From Pomphorhynchus laevis (taxonomy: Eukaryota; Acanthocephala; Palaeacanthocephala; Echinorhynchida; Pomphorhynchidae), in the NCBI GenBank assembly GCA_012934845.2, contig WNNJ02003537.1, forward strand, positions 1-64,000: a stretch of 64,000 nt of DNA, written 5' to 3'. How positions within the stretch are numbered: the first letter of the stretch is position 1; each line of letters starts with the position of its first letter. The position numbers and the translations under genes are program-made. Under the pieces are notes generated by a model. It had not been told where the DNA came from, ran no database searches, and was given only the letters and a program-made list of their open reading frames with translations. Of the stretch, positions 13,801 through 22,568 are shown in pieces.

Positions 13801-15834
13801 TTTTGAATTAGTATATTTCAAACGTTTTGAAACATACTGATGCACATTTAACTCTTTAAAACAAACATTTGCATGATTACTTATTTTTTCTTCAGCGTTT
13901 GTTCCGCTTCGTTACGGAGTTCGCATTTTCTGTATCCATTTAATTATATTGTTTGTGCGGAGAACGTGGCCGTACCATGATAGTCATCTTTCGCGAAGTT
14001 CATTGAGAGAGAATTTCATAATGTTGATGCGACATGTTTTTACGGCTGGCTTGTCACGAAGTCTATCGCCAACCATCCTCCTTTATCAGCACGGGCTTGG
14101 GACCGGACAAGAAAACTTAAAAAAGCTAAGAACGTCTACAACTTTTATCTACAACATATCAATCGTTAATTACATATTAAATAATACAATATTTAAAATG
14201 CATTTATTCTTGTTGATTTTAATTTTTAAATTAAAGTACCGAGTTTTGTATTTATACACAACATGAACCCTGTGGTACGCTGAAAGAGGCCAGGTATAGG
14301 AAAAAGCATTAGATAACTTTATTTCGCTGACCACTAATTAAAGGAATCAAGATGATTTTAAGTTTACAAAGATTGCAAAACCAAAATTTATTTTGGCTTT
14401 GATGCTTTTAATCTAAAAGAGTACGCATCAAACGGTACCGAATAGAACCAATAGTAAACCAATACTATTGGTTTATAATATCGTGCCATAATCAGAAGAA
14501 TTATTGGTTTATAATATCGTGCCATAATCAGAAGAATCTCAGCTCACAGATGCGATCAAGTTAAATTAAAATACAATCATTGCAAGTGGCAGCATGAAAA
14601 ACAGTGATCCGGCTAGTGGATCACACAACTAGGATAGGTTTCTAATAGATCGCTAAAATACGATCCCCTACCAAAAGTAATATACATAAATGTATATCTA
14701 TTATTCTGGATCATCTTAGTGGATGTGACGTTGAATAGGGATCCTGAGTTCGAATCCGATCAGCACCAGTGTACAAAGCAAGCAGATAATAAGGGTCAAA
14801 ACGTGAAATGTAGGTCTGAGACTCAACCATACTGATTAGTAGCGTCCTGCTGTATCAAGAATAGGAACGAAACACCTGTGAGGATAATATTGTGCCACAA
14901 TCAGAAGAATTTCAGTTCACAGATGCATTCAAGTTAAATAAAAAAGCATTCATTGCAAGTGGCAGAATGAAAAACAGTAATCCGGCTAGCGGATCACACA
15001 ACTAGGGTAGGTTTCTAATAGATCGCTAGAATACCATGCCCTACCAATAGTATTATACATAAATGTATACGTACACCATTGGAGCAGTCAGCCTAGTGGA
15101 CGTAGCGTTGAATCGTGATACAGACGTCCTGACTTCAAATCTAATCAGCACAATTGTACGGAGTAAGCAGATAATAAGGGTCAAAACGTGAAATGTAGGT
15201 GTGGATCAGCAGCTGATGAGACCCACCCAGGCTAATTAGTAGCGTCCTATAGTAGCAAGAATATGAACAATACCTGTGAGGATAATGTCGTGCCACATCA
15301 GAAGAACATATAAGTTGCTATCCTTTACGTAAAGGCCAACAATGGACATATATTTTGTGAAATTTATTTGAATCGATTTATTACTTTTAATATTAACTTT
15401 TGAAATAAAGTTTCAATATTTTAAAGTGGGTGTGTTTAGATTTCCTATGAAGCATCAATGTCACAATTGGCCTTCTTACAATTACTAAGCAATGAGGTTA
15501 GCCAGGAATTTACATATAAATGCCAGGACAGCCCCTTGAAGAAGAATGACGACATATTTTCGTTTATTTCGCTTAACGATGAAAAGTGGAATTTCGTTAG
15601 TCATGAAAACGCTGTGGCCGTTGATGACCAATGCAGCGAGGTAATTAATGAAATTTAAAATTGTAGTATTGAATTTATTTCTATTGCATCAATCAGGGCA
15701 AATCATCTAAGAGCATTTTCAAAACCAGATCAGCTAACACCAGGCTATTACCGATAGTAGATTTTATTCCTATTGAATATGGAAGCGATAGCCAAAAGCT
15801 GGGATACGAAATTGGACCTGTTTGTTTCTCTTGA
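1870..15834 (+). CDS. Fibrillar collagen alpha chain, 3' part (23 exons)
   Basis: Extracellular-matrix collagen; 799 residues are visible. Exons: 1870-2013, 2057-2110, 2162-2215, 2273-2326, 2372-2479, 2530-2637, 2681-2788, 2833-2994, 3047-3154, 3203-3310, 3358-3411, 3462-3569, 3622-3729, 3775-3828, 3874-3981, 4028-4081, 4129-4164, 5369-5404, 5459-5768, 7650-7765, 13397-13465, 15440-15640, 15697-15834. Every helical exon starts with a complete Gly codon, and sizes are 36, 54, 108, 144 or 162 nt, the hallmark of fibrillar collagens. About 177 Gly-X-Y triplets run without interruption (residues 1-531), then the C-propeptide. Junctions are phase 0 except 5768/7650, a phase-1 split Gly. The 16 introns between 2014 and 4128 are 43-57 nt; those at 4165, 5769, 7766 and 13466 are 1.2-5.6 kb and carry repeats. 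The 5' end is outside or unresolved. Helix type and stop are certain; exact propeptide splices are inferred from homology. Confidence 0.93.
5140..5335. repeat. A/T simple-sequence tract in collagen intron
   Basis: Runs built from TATTATA, ATATATTATA and similar words just upstream of the exon at 5369. Nothing coding is seen in the whole 1.2-kb intron 4165-5368. Confidence 0.7.
6130..6355 (-). repeat. pLTR-like repeat copy 1 with hammerhead-like boxes
   Basis: Near-identical to 7095-7315. On the minus strand it carries CCGAAA (6283-6278) and CTGATGA (6255-6249), flanked outside by complementary arms TAGAGG/CCTCTA (6284-6289 and 6243-6248), plus an inverted repeat TGCTATGTT/AACATAGCA. The box order is permuted relative to a standard type I hammerhead, so a functional ribozyme is uncertain. 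Confidence 0.55.
7095..7315 (-). repeat. pLTR-like repeat copy 2 with hammerhead-like boxes
   Basis: Second copy of the 6130-6355 repeat, preceding the Penelope-like RT fragment on the minus strand. The CTGATGA and CCGAAA boxes and the TAGAG/CTCTA arms are conserved although neighbouring bases differ, so the boxes are shared by both copies. Confidence 0.55.
7945..8790. repeat. 14-bp minisatellite (AAAACCCACAAATC)n
   Basis: A long head-to-tail array of a 14-bp unit in the intron 7766-13396. The centre (about 8350-8680) is almost perfectly homogeneous; the edges carry diverged units (AAACCCACAAATCT, variants with ACACAT). The plus strand is nearly devoid of G. There are no spacers and no dyad symmetry, so it is not a CRISPR array. 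Confidence 0.95.
8791..9429. other. Intronic A+T-rich stretch, nothing recognised
   Basis: Between the minisatellite and the 3' end of the antisense LINE. No coding motif, RNA gene or clear repeat was found. Confidence 0.5.
9430..13130 (-). mobile_element. Non-LTR retrotransposon (APE-type LINE), degraded, antisense in collagen intron
   Basis: Read on the minus strand: a cysteine-rich start (13124-12486) with [17 protein letters not shown], a PHD-like C-x2-C pattern; an endonuclease remnant near 11890 ([11 protein letters not shown]); then reverse-transcriptase blocks, [11 protein letters not shown] (10974-10603), [16 protein letters not shown] and [13 protein letters not shown] (10732-10388), [14 protein letters not shown] with YVDDLAI (10211-10002), and the thumb region [11 protein letters not shown] (10057-9749). 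Several stops and frameshifts separate the blocks, so the element is dead. It lies wholly inside the collagen intron in opposite orientation. Clade uncertain; the RT resembles the I/R1/Jockey side of APE LINEs. Confidence 0.75.
13466..14455. other. Intron sequence with an unassigned GC-richer fragment
   Basis: First part of the intron before the exon at 15440. About 13910-14130 is less A+T-rich than its surroundings and contains short open frames without recognisable motifs; it is probably a worn transposon fragment. The rest is A+T-rich with nothing seen. Confidence 0.4.
14460..15310 (+). repeat. tRNA-derived SINE-like repeat, two tandem copies (period 385 bp)
   Basis: The landmark GGGTCAAAACGTGAAATGTAG occurs at 14793 and again at 15178. 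Each copy has a tRNA-like head: copy 1 has an A-box-like CTTAGTGGATG and a B box GTTCGAATCC (14748-14757); copy 2 has AGCCTAGTGGA (about 15089) and a decayed B box near 15131. These are known internal RNA polymerase III promoter elements. Downstream lie hammerhead-like boxes: in copy 2 CTGATGAGACCC (15207) complementary to GGGTC (15178-15182) just before AAAAC. The blocks also share GCAAGTGGCAG, CACACAACTAG and GTGAGGATAAT. It lies within the last large collagen intron. Confidence 0.75.
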
Positions 15835-17408
15835 TCTATTTGTGATAAATTATCTATGCAATTTTATAATGTACACTCACATACGTCGTGAGGTACCCGT
15901 TGTTTATGAAAACAAGAATTAAACTTTCTCATTATTCAAATTATCATAAAACTGGACAGTTTAAAAAAACAAAAAGCTTTAGTTTCCAAAATATGAAAAA
16001 TATGCAAAACATTTCTTCAATTTTTATCAGAATATATTTAAAAGTAATGAAAGATATAAAAGATAATTAAAGTAAGATCGAAATTAATTTGAATAATTTA
16101 AAATTTAAACGCAGTAGCTCGAAAATAGTTTGAATTGACTTTTAACTTTCACAATTAGTAAATATATACATTGGAGTTATGACGGGGTATTCTTTATCAG
16201 TTAACTATGTTAACTATCTGATGACGATTTTCTGAGTGAAACATTTAAAACATATTCTAAATGTCCTCGTTCCTGTCTGATTCAGTACTTGACGGTTGAT
16301 CGTCACTGTCAAGGTGAATTCTGTCACATTTAAAGTGCATGAGTTGAGGCTGTATTCAAATATACCGGCTTCGACATGCTATCTAAGGGATCAGATTATT
16401 GATGATCGTACCGTCATTGATACTTATCGAAGATTGAAAGCTTTATTGTAAATCTGCTCAAGCAAATCATCTTTAAATTTCTTGTCCCCAGTAGGCAACT
16501 GGTCCTTCTACTCTCGCTTGCTGGTAGACCTTGCAATTAGATCAAATTTTGCTGTGATATATATAGAAATAGATAAAACATCAGCATATCAGCATATAAA
16601 CATGAAGAAACTCCATATTAAAAATATGGAGCTATTATGCATTTATTGAACCAATAGATCATATTTATTGGATCTTTTAGGTTAATCACACTGTGTTGTA
16701 TTAATATTAAATAGACAAATATTGTAATTGTTTGTGATTTTTCAACTGTCATTAATATTTTTGGTAGGCACTATTTTTAGAAAATATTGTTTTTCAATCA
16801 TTTTAAAATTTAATTTAAAATTGAAATTCAACAGCATTTGTATTTATGCATTACTAATGAAATAGATCGATTATAGATCAATTTGTTCCTTTCCTATTTC
16901 CAGATTTTAGCAGATTCAACGTTGGCTCTAGCTATTTATTGTAAATACCATTGAAACTCGCAAAACTTGACAGCATGATTTACTATTCTGTGCTCACAGC
17001 GAAATTCTTCCAAGTTTTACAAACCAGATCCAAGTGGATGATTGATCTCGGAATGATGTATTTCTCAATAGCCGCGATTAGAGTTTTGGCGTGTGACAAC
17101 ACCCATTGCTGTATCAATACCCAATGATATGAATATACGAACCAACACTCGTTTATATATTTAAGGGGGGGGTGTTAAATAGTTTTTGTCGATTTTGACG
17201 ACAATGTCATTGCCTCCTATCATGGTCAGATTGGGCAAAATCTCGGTAGTGCAGGTTTCTCGCAAATAATTCTTATAATAGACGACAATGGTCAATATTC
17301 AATTCTTCTTTACAAAAATTGGATTTTTAAAAATTATAATTATTTAACAAGATTAATAATTTTAATTAAAAAAATTAATCACGATCACTACATAATAATT
17401 AACACAAA
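15835..17408. other. Collagen 3' flank, no gene recognised
   Basis: A+T-rich DNA downstream of the collagen stop, presumably including its 3' UTR; I could not fix a polyadenylation site. At 16212 there is CTGATGA followed 13 nt later by GAAAC, the hammerhead spacing, but the intervening bases do not pair. No coding region is supported. Confidence 0.5.
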
Positions 17409-17730
17409 CACTACGAGCTACATGGCCACGAAGAAGAATCTGGGAATCAACCCCGATCACTCTATTGTGAAGTGCCTGCATGCGAAAGACACGGGCGACA
17501 AGTCCATGAAAGATTTGGTGGTTCTGCTGTTCGAATCGAGTCTGTTGGTGTCCGGATTTAGTCTGGAGCACCCGGAGAGCTAGTCGGAATGCATCAATCG
17601 GATGAATGAGCTCGGGTTCGGGATCGATGACGATACTGATGAGCTTATGGACGGAATTGGCGGAAAGGGTGATGCCGCAGCCGGTCCAGCCGACGAGAGC
17701 CACGCGAAGCGCATGGAGGATGTTAACTAA
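17409..17730 (+). pseudogene. HSP90 C-terminal retropseudogene
   Basis: Read in one frame this encodes [18 protein letters not shown], then [23 protein letters not shown], an in-frame TAG, then INRMNELGFGIDDD and an acidic tail ending MEDVN-stop. This is the last ~107 residues of cytosolic HSP90 (family landmarks [35 protein letters not shown]-x-x-RM-x-x-LGLGID, terminal MEEVD). It starts abruptly with no acceptor and has an internal stop, so it is a 5'-truncated, intron-free copy, most simply reverse-transcribed by a LINE. It is clearly more GC-rich than the DNA around it. AATAAA follows about 65 bp after the stop. The terminal motif is MEDVN rather than MEEVD. The ORF on the opposite strand is a shadow. 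Confidence 0.9.
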
Positions 17731-18023
17731 GATCATACGTTATGAAATTTGATCTTCAAAGTTTATATTATATATTAATATAACGAAAATATTGTAAATA
17801 AAAAATATTTTTGAGTCAAAATTTTTTTTACATTGACTCTGATATTTTAGTATTAAAATAATTTAATTATTTAAGTAATTAATAATTATTTCTATTATCT
17901 TATATTAAATATTAATTATTATTTAAATTATATTATGAATTGTTTATAATAACAATTCATATTCAGAGTTCATATTTATATTTTTATAGAGTTTTTTATT
18001 ATTTATAATTAAACTTATTATTA

Positions 18024-18479
18024 TCGCGTCTGGAGCCGAGATTACTGGCGCAACATGACGGCAGGCGCCGGGATGGATTTTTTCTGACTCTGTGGTCGAG
18101 TGGCAAGTGTCTGGCTTGGGATTTCACCTTCCCGGACACCTTGGCGCCGAGTCATCTAAATATAAATGTGACCGCATCTCGAGCAGCAACCAATGGAGCA
18201 GAGGCCAGGAAACGCAGCAAATACGCTTGCCTGACGCCGATCTACAATTTTGTGCCGGTCGCAGTGGAACCGCTTGGTGCGTTGGGCGAAGAGGTGTTAT
18301 GCCTAATGCACGAAATAGGTCTGTGGATAGCAGCAGTGACCGGAGAGCGGCGGTTTACGTATTTCCTGCTGCAGAGGCTGGGCGTTGCCATCCAACGCGG
18401 CAACGCTAGTTGCATTCTGGGAACGGTTAGGGGTACGAGCGACCGGCAAAACTTGGACATAATTTATTATTTGTAATTT
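18024..18479 (+). pseudogene. C-terminal fragment of a reverse-transcriptase-type retroelement protein
   Basis: An open frame beginning about LSRLEPRLLAQHDGRR runs through LTLWSSGKCLAWDFTFPDTL, RKRSKYACLTPIYNFVPVAV, LGALGEEVLCLMHEIGLW, ERRFTYFLLQRLGVAIQRGN, and ends LDIIYYL-stop at 18479. The pattern (PDG...W..GK-L-WD-T-DT, then K--KY...F-P-A-E-LG, then FL-QR-S-A-QRGNA) is one I associate with the C-terminal tails of RT-encoding genes that are widespread in invertebrate genomes. No RT core is present, so this is a fragment. The stretch is sharply GC-richer than its surroundings and lies 300 bp from the HSP90 pseudogene, so both may have been deposited by retrotransposition. Element family not certain. 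Confidence 0.6.
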
Positions 18480-18723
18480 ACGTTCTCTTTCTTGTGTACA
18501 TTTATAATCTTCATTAAACTTATTATTCGTCGGCTAATTTGACGAAGCGAATTATCTGTTAAGGAATATCAATTTAAAATCTTATTATTTAAAATTTTAT
18601 TTGATGGGAAACCTTTTAAAAACTCAACAGCTCTCTAGAAACCACTTGAGCATGTTTAAGTAAAATAAGAAGAGAAGAAACTAAACGTTTAAAGAATAAA
18701 CATATGCAATTTTAATAAAGAAT

Positions 18724-18780
18724 AAAAGCACAAATCCGGAGAGATTTGTGCTTTTCAACTAAAAGCACAAATCCGGAGAG
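18724..18780. repeat. Direct-inverted-direct triplicated 20-mer
   Basis: AAAAGCACAAATCCGGAGAG occurs at 18724-18743 and again at 18761-18780; between them GATTTGTGCTTTT (18743-18755) is the exact complement of its first 13 bases. The order copy, inverted copy, copy within 57 bp is what two consecutive template switches would leave. Confidence 0.9.
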
Positions 18781-19769
18781 AAAAATGTGGTGAGAAAAAA
18801 TAATGAAGAGTGAAATTATCCAAAACATAAATAAATAGTCATGAAGAATTTTTATTTCTAAAACTTAAAATTCTAATTAGAAAATAAAAAAGTTTGATAA
18901 AAATATAAATAATAAAAACGTTTCTCATGATATTGGAGATGGCAACAAAATGAAAAAGCTTCAGCTCATCCACGTCCTCAGGCATTCTCCCTTTTGCGTC
19001 GTGACCAAAACACTTATCGCGTTTTCACGCTCCAAGGCAAAGCTAATTTTCTGATAGTATGATGAACGAGGAACTCTTGTCGCTCTCTTAAGGAAGCGTC
19101 TAATAAATCGACTGAGAAACAGCGCGGACTCGCCCAGCGGCTAGTACGTTTCAACCCCGAGGGTAATGACATAATGAGACGCGGTATTTCTGTCGCTTCC
19201 GCTCCTCCCACGTTGTAACTTAATTACAATTAATTAAGCCACTATTAATCAACTCCAGGATGATAGGGTGCTGACAGTATTTAATAGCGGCTGGTAACGC
19301 TATTTACATGGAAACTTACACGCTATTTACATTTTCTTTCACGTGAGAAAATCTATCAGAAAATTTAAAAATCAGTTCTATCAGGTTGAAATTATTAAAT
19401 TTAAGCTTTGTATTTGTAGTAAAATATTTGGTGATTCACGTGGACTGCAATTCTGTAGAAATTGTCAATTTGGCATTGATAGCATTGATTCTGAGCACTT
19501 ATTGCATCATACATAAGAATCACAACAACCTGGAGATTCACTGATTATTGTGGACAATACCATGTGATACTGATATGGCGCCTTATATGAAATTAGCAAT
19601 TGATTGCGAATATAGATTTTAATTGCAATTTATAATGCAAAAATAATAATATTTATTATCTGTAGGAACAAAATTTGTTTTCAAAATAAGTGTAAGACAC
19701 GTACATAGTAACTAAATTTCCATTAAATGCGGATTCATAAAGCAGCAACTTCACATTTTATCAAAGTAG

Positions 19770-20103
19770 ATTAAATGCTTATCTAAAATTTATCGATAAA
19801 TCAAGAAACGAATTGACGTTTAAATTTTTGTTAACCGGAAATATAAAAGCTATATATCAATGCATACCCTACTTAGAGCAATCGTCTAATTTATAGACGA
19901 TTGTCGCTGCACTCGTTGGATCCAACGAGTGCAGCGACAATTCAGCAACAACCTCTGCCTAGTGTTTAAGGAAGCAATTCGATTAAATGCTTATCTAATA
20001 TTTATCAATAAGAAACGAATTGACGTTAAAAGTTTTGTTAACCGGAAATAGAAAAGCTATATATCAATGCATACCCTACTTAGAGCAATCGTCTAATTTA
20101 TAT
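19770..20103. repeat. 124-bp direct duplication enclosing a 42-bp perfect palindrome
   Basis: The blocks 19770-19893 and 19981-20103 are about 90 percent identical (shared words TTGTTAACCGGAAATA and CATACCCTACTTAGAGCAAT). The spacer begins with an inverted copy of the block's last bases (TAGACGATT) and then a perfect 42-bp palindrome at 19900-19941 centred on GGATCC. Confidence 0.9.
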
Positions 20104-20470
20104 AATTAATTTATCGAATTTGATAATTGGAGGGTAATTCGATAATTGTTAAATTCGATTATTTGACAAATATCGAATTTGATAATTTTATAAGCTAAGA
20201 AGGTTAAGTTACCTCCTAAGCTTTCAAGACGCCTAGATATTATCATATTCATTTCTTTATCTCAAAGGAACTTTGAACGCCAATCGCTGAACTCGAGTTG
20301 AAATGGAAAATGGAATTCTTACAAAATTGCATTCGAAGACATTAATTTCACAGTTGATATCAAATCCCGAAATTAAATTTGGTCATGTATAAAACATGAT
20401 CAAATGAAGAAGATTTATGTACTTCAACGTAAACTTTGAAGGAATTGTCTATATATATGTCTATATATTC

Positions 20471-20578
20471 ACATTAGTAAAAAGACAGCTTACGGTTTAC
20501 TGTCCAGTGAACATTTCGAATAAGAGCGGAATAAAAAATCGATGTCTGGTGGATTCGAATTCCGAATATTAGTTAAAA
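20471..20578 (+). repeat. Left remnant of the tandem repeat interrupted by CR1 copy A
   Basis: Nearly the same as 24637-24744 (shared AAAAAGACAGCTTACGGTTT, CTGTCCAGTGAACATTTCG and CGAATATTAGTTA). In the right-hand array this block lies between two hammerhead-like cores, so the left copy is a piece of the same tandem unit cut off by the LINE insertion. Confidence 0.75.
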
Positions 20579-22011
20579 AAGGATTTATTTTAACGTGGCA
20601 AATGCGTGCCAGCGCACGCTTACATACCCACAACAAAACAACGGTAAATCAGGTGTCGAGAAGGTGTGAACGGAGGAGGTGTTTGAATGTGATAAAGGAG
20701 GGGGCGCGGTGGACGTCGAGAAGGAGTTGATTCCAGGCGATTGAGGCGGCGACGAGGAAGGATTGGAGACCGTAGTTGTTGGAGTAATTAGGAACGTGGA
20801 GTAAGAGGGTATGACGGGAACGCAGCGATAGCGAGGTGGGGCGAGTGTCGTCTAAGAAAGGAAGGTTGATGAACGATGGGGAGCCGACAGCGATGAGACG
20901 AAAAGTAACGAGAAGAAGGCGGAGTTTGATGCGGATGTGGATGGTGGGCCAGGAGAGTTGGGCAAAATATGTGGATGTGTGGTCGAAGCGACGGAGACGA
21001 AAGAGCACTCGAACGGCGGTGTTGATTATTCGTTGTAGGGGTAGGATGATGGAATTTTGGAGAATTGGCGAAAAGGCTAAGGCAGTAATCGATTTTAGGG
21101 AAAAGAAGCGATGAAAGAAGAGACATACAAGAATGGAAGTCGATAAGAGGGTGGATACGGCGGATGTCACAGAAAATTAAGTTAGATGAGCGGACCTTGT
21201 CACGGACGAAGGGTTTAAGGGAAAGGTGATCATCGAAATGGAAGCCTAAGAAAGTGAGATTGTGGACTATGGGGATGATCGATGAGGCAAAATATACAAT
21301 GGGAGGAGATATGTTTGGTTTACGGGGGAGGATCCACATTATTTTGGACTTTTCGGGGTTTAGAACGAGATGGAGATTGGAGAGACGTTTGTAGATAGAA
21401 GAAAGACAGTTGGAGGCAGAAATGCCGATATCGTGTATGCGATGTGCGGGTGCATGAACATAGATTAGAATGTCATCGGCGTATTGCATGACGTTAAAGG
21501 AGTAAGGTTTGATAAACGGAGAGAGATCGCCAAGCAGAAGAGAGAAAAGCAGGGGACCTAGGACTGAACCTTGTGGGACCCCGCAAAAAATAGGGATTGG
21601 ATGGAAGGATGATGAATTAGAACAGACGCGAAAGGAACGGTCGGATAGATATGAGGCAAATCATGCTACGGAGGAGGAAGAAAAGCCGTAATCATAACGA
21701 AGGCGAGAAAGGAGGACGGAGTGGTCGACAATGTCGAATGCGGAGGAGAGGTCGAGGGAGATGAGAACACTATATAGAGCATTGTCTCGAGAAATAAGTA
21801 AGTCGTTGTAAACTTTCATGCAAGCGATTTCTGTTGAATGATTAGAGCGGAAAGCGGATTGGAAAGGAGGGTACATATTGGATGAAGAGAGATAAGCGTT
21901 GATATGTATTAAGATGAGGCGTTCTAAGAGCTAAGAAAGAGTAGGGAGTAGTGAAATGGGGCGATAGCTAGAAGGAAGGGAGGGGTCGAGCGATTGTTTC
22001 TTAAGGAGGGG

Positions 22012-22568
22012 ACGAACGATTGAGAATTTCCAGTGTGAAGGGAAGATACAACTGCGGATGGACGAGTTAAACAAGGTTGTGAGAAATGAGGATATCGATG
22101 ATCATATATTTAATATGTGGGTAGGCAGGGGATCGGCGAATCCCGGCTTTTCATTTGCCGGGATTTCCAAGAAATCTCGGCAAATGAAAAGCGAATTGTG
22201 ATAGTTTGACGCAAAAGATCGACATGGATTAATGATTCCGAGACCACCCATTTTTACTGGTAAGTTACATATTTTCCGTAGTGTACTTCGAGGGATAGAG
22301 TCGACGGACAGTAGTGTTTCGAATTCATTTCGTAGTTCACGTTCAAGACACTCAAACGAAGTAGAATTACACAAAACTGGTTGTTCTTTGAATGCGTGTC
22401 CAAGTATGCTGAAGGGATTTGGTGATACAAGTGTAATAAACGAACGATTGCGGATTTCCAGTGTGAAGGGAAGATACGACTGCGGATGGAAGAGTTAAAC
22501 AAAGTTGTGAGAAATGGGGATATCGATGAGCATATCAATTTAAGTATGTGAGTAGGCAGGGGATCGGC
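22012..22568. repeat. CR1 segment duplicated around a foldback and a foreign LINE piece
   Basis: Direct repeats 22012-22137 and 22440-22568 (about 90 percent identical; both CR1 RT sequence) flank a 22-bp-arm hairpin with one mismatch and a 3-base loop (22146-22192), followed by about 250 bp coding on the minus strand for LRKICNLPVKMGGLGIINP, a motif of the C-terminus of a different LINE clade. Confidence 0.85.
22142..22439 (-). mobile_element. Fragment of another LINE C-terminus inside CR1 copy A
   Basis: The minus-strand frame reads FECLERELRNEFETLL and SIPRSTLRKICNLPVKMGGL. The LPVKMGGLGI core is shared with the degraded LINE at 37.6-39.8 kb (PLQYGGLGIRD) rather than with CR1. No RT core; a transported scrap. 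Confidence 0.6.

Larger units (their letters stand above)
5459..15834 (+). other. COLF1-type C-propeptide of the collagen (five exons)
   Basis: After the final triplets the chain reads CDPILP, then a basic stretch RRTRRH (about residue 553) that looks like a furin-type cleavage site, then a heptad-like segment ending CKDLN. Exon 7650-7765 gives GKYWIDPN...AEC...KTC; exon 13397-13465 gives KPFSQL; exon 15440-15640 gives [21 protein letters not shown] and DDQC; exon 15697-15834 gives TRLLPIVDF and ends GPVCFS-stop. These align in order with the known COLF1 landmarks CRDL, YWIDPNQGC, TFLRLLSTE, ITYHC, DGC, SRLPIIDVAP and GPVCFL. Cysteines 1, 4, 5, 6, 7 and 8 of the usual eight are present; positions 2 and 3 (normally interchain) are absent. 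The acidic/Asn residues of the calcium-binding DPN-G...D loop are largely kept. Confidence 0.88.
18480..20470. other. Intergenic stretch with foldbacks, no clear gene
   Basis: A+T-rich apart from a GC-richer island at about 18960-19215 that has short open frames on both strands but no recognisable protein. Contains the DR/inverted/DR structure at 18724-18780 and the duplicated block with a central palindrome at 19770-20103, listed separately. Confidence 0.5.

Noticed and set aside
14748-14757. B box GTTCGAATCC as a genuine tRNA gene
   Set aside because: No complete cloverleaf or acceptor stem; it is the head of a repeated SINE-like unit.
16212-16236. CTGATGA followed 13 nt later by GAAAC as a hammerhead
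   Set aside because: The spacing is right but the intervening CGATTTTCTGAGT does not form stem II; at most a decayed relic.
17362-17736. Minus-strand 124-codon frame as a gene
   Set aside because: It is the reverse of the HSP90 pseudogene, whose family match on the plus strand is unambiguous.
18959-19211. GC-richer island as a coding exon
   Set aside because: Only short frames with several stops on both strands and no recognisable motif.
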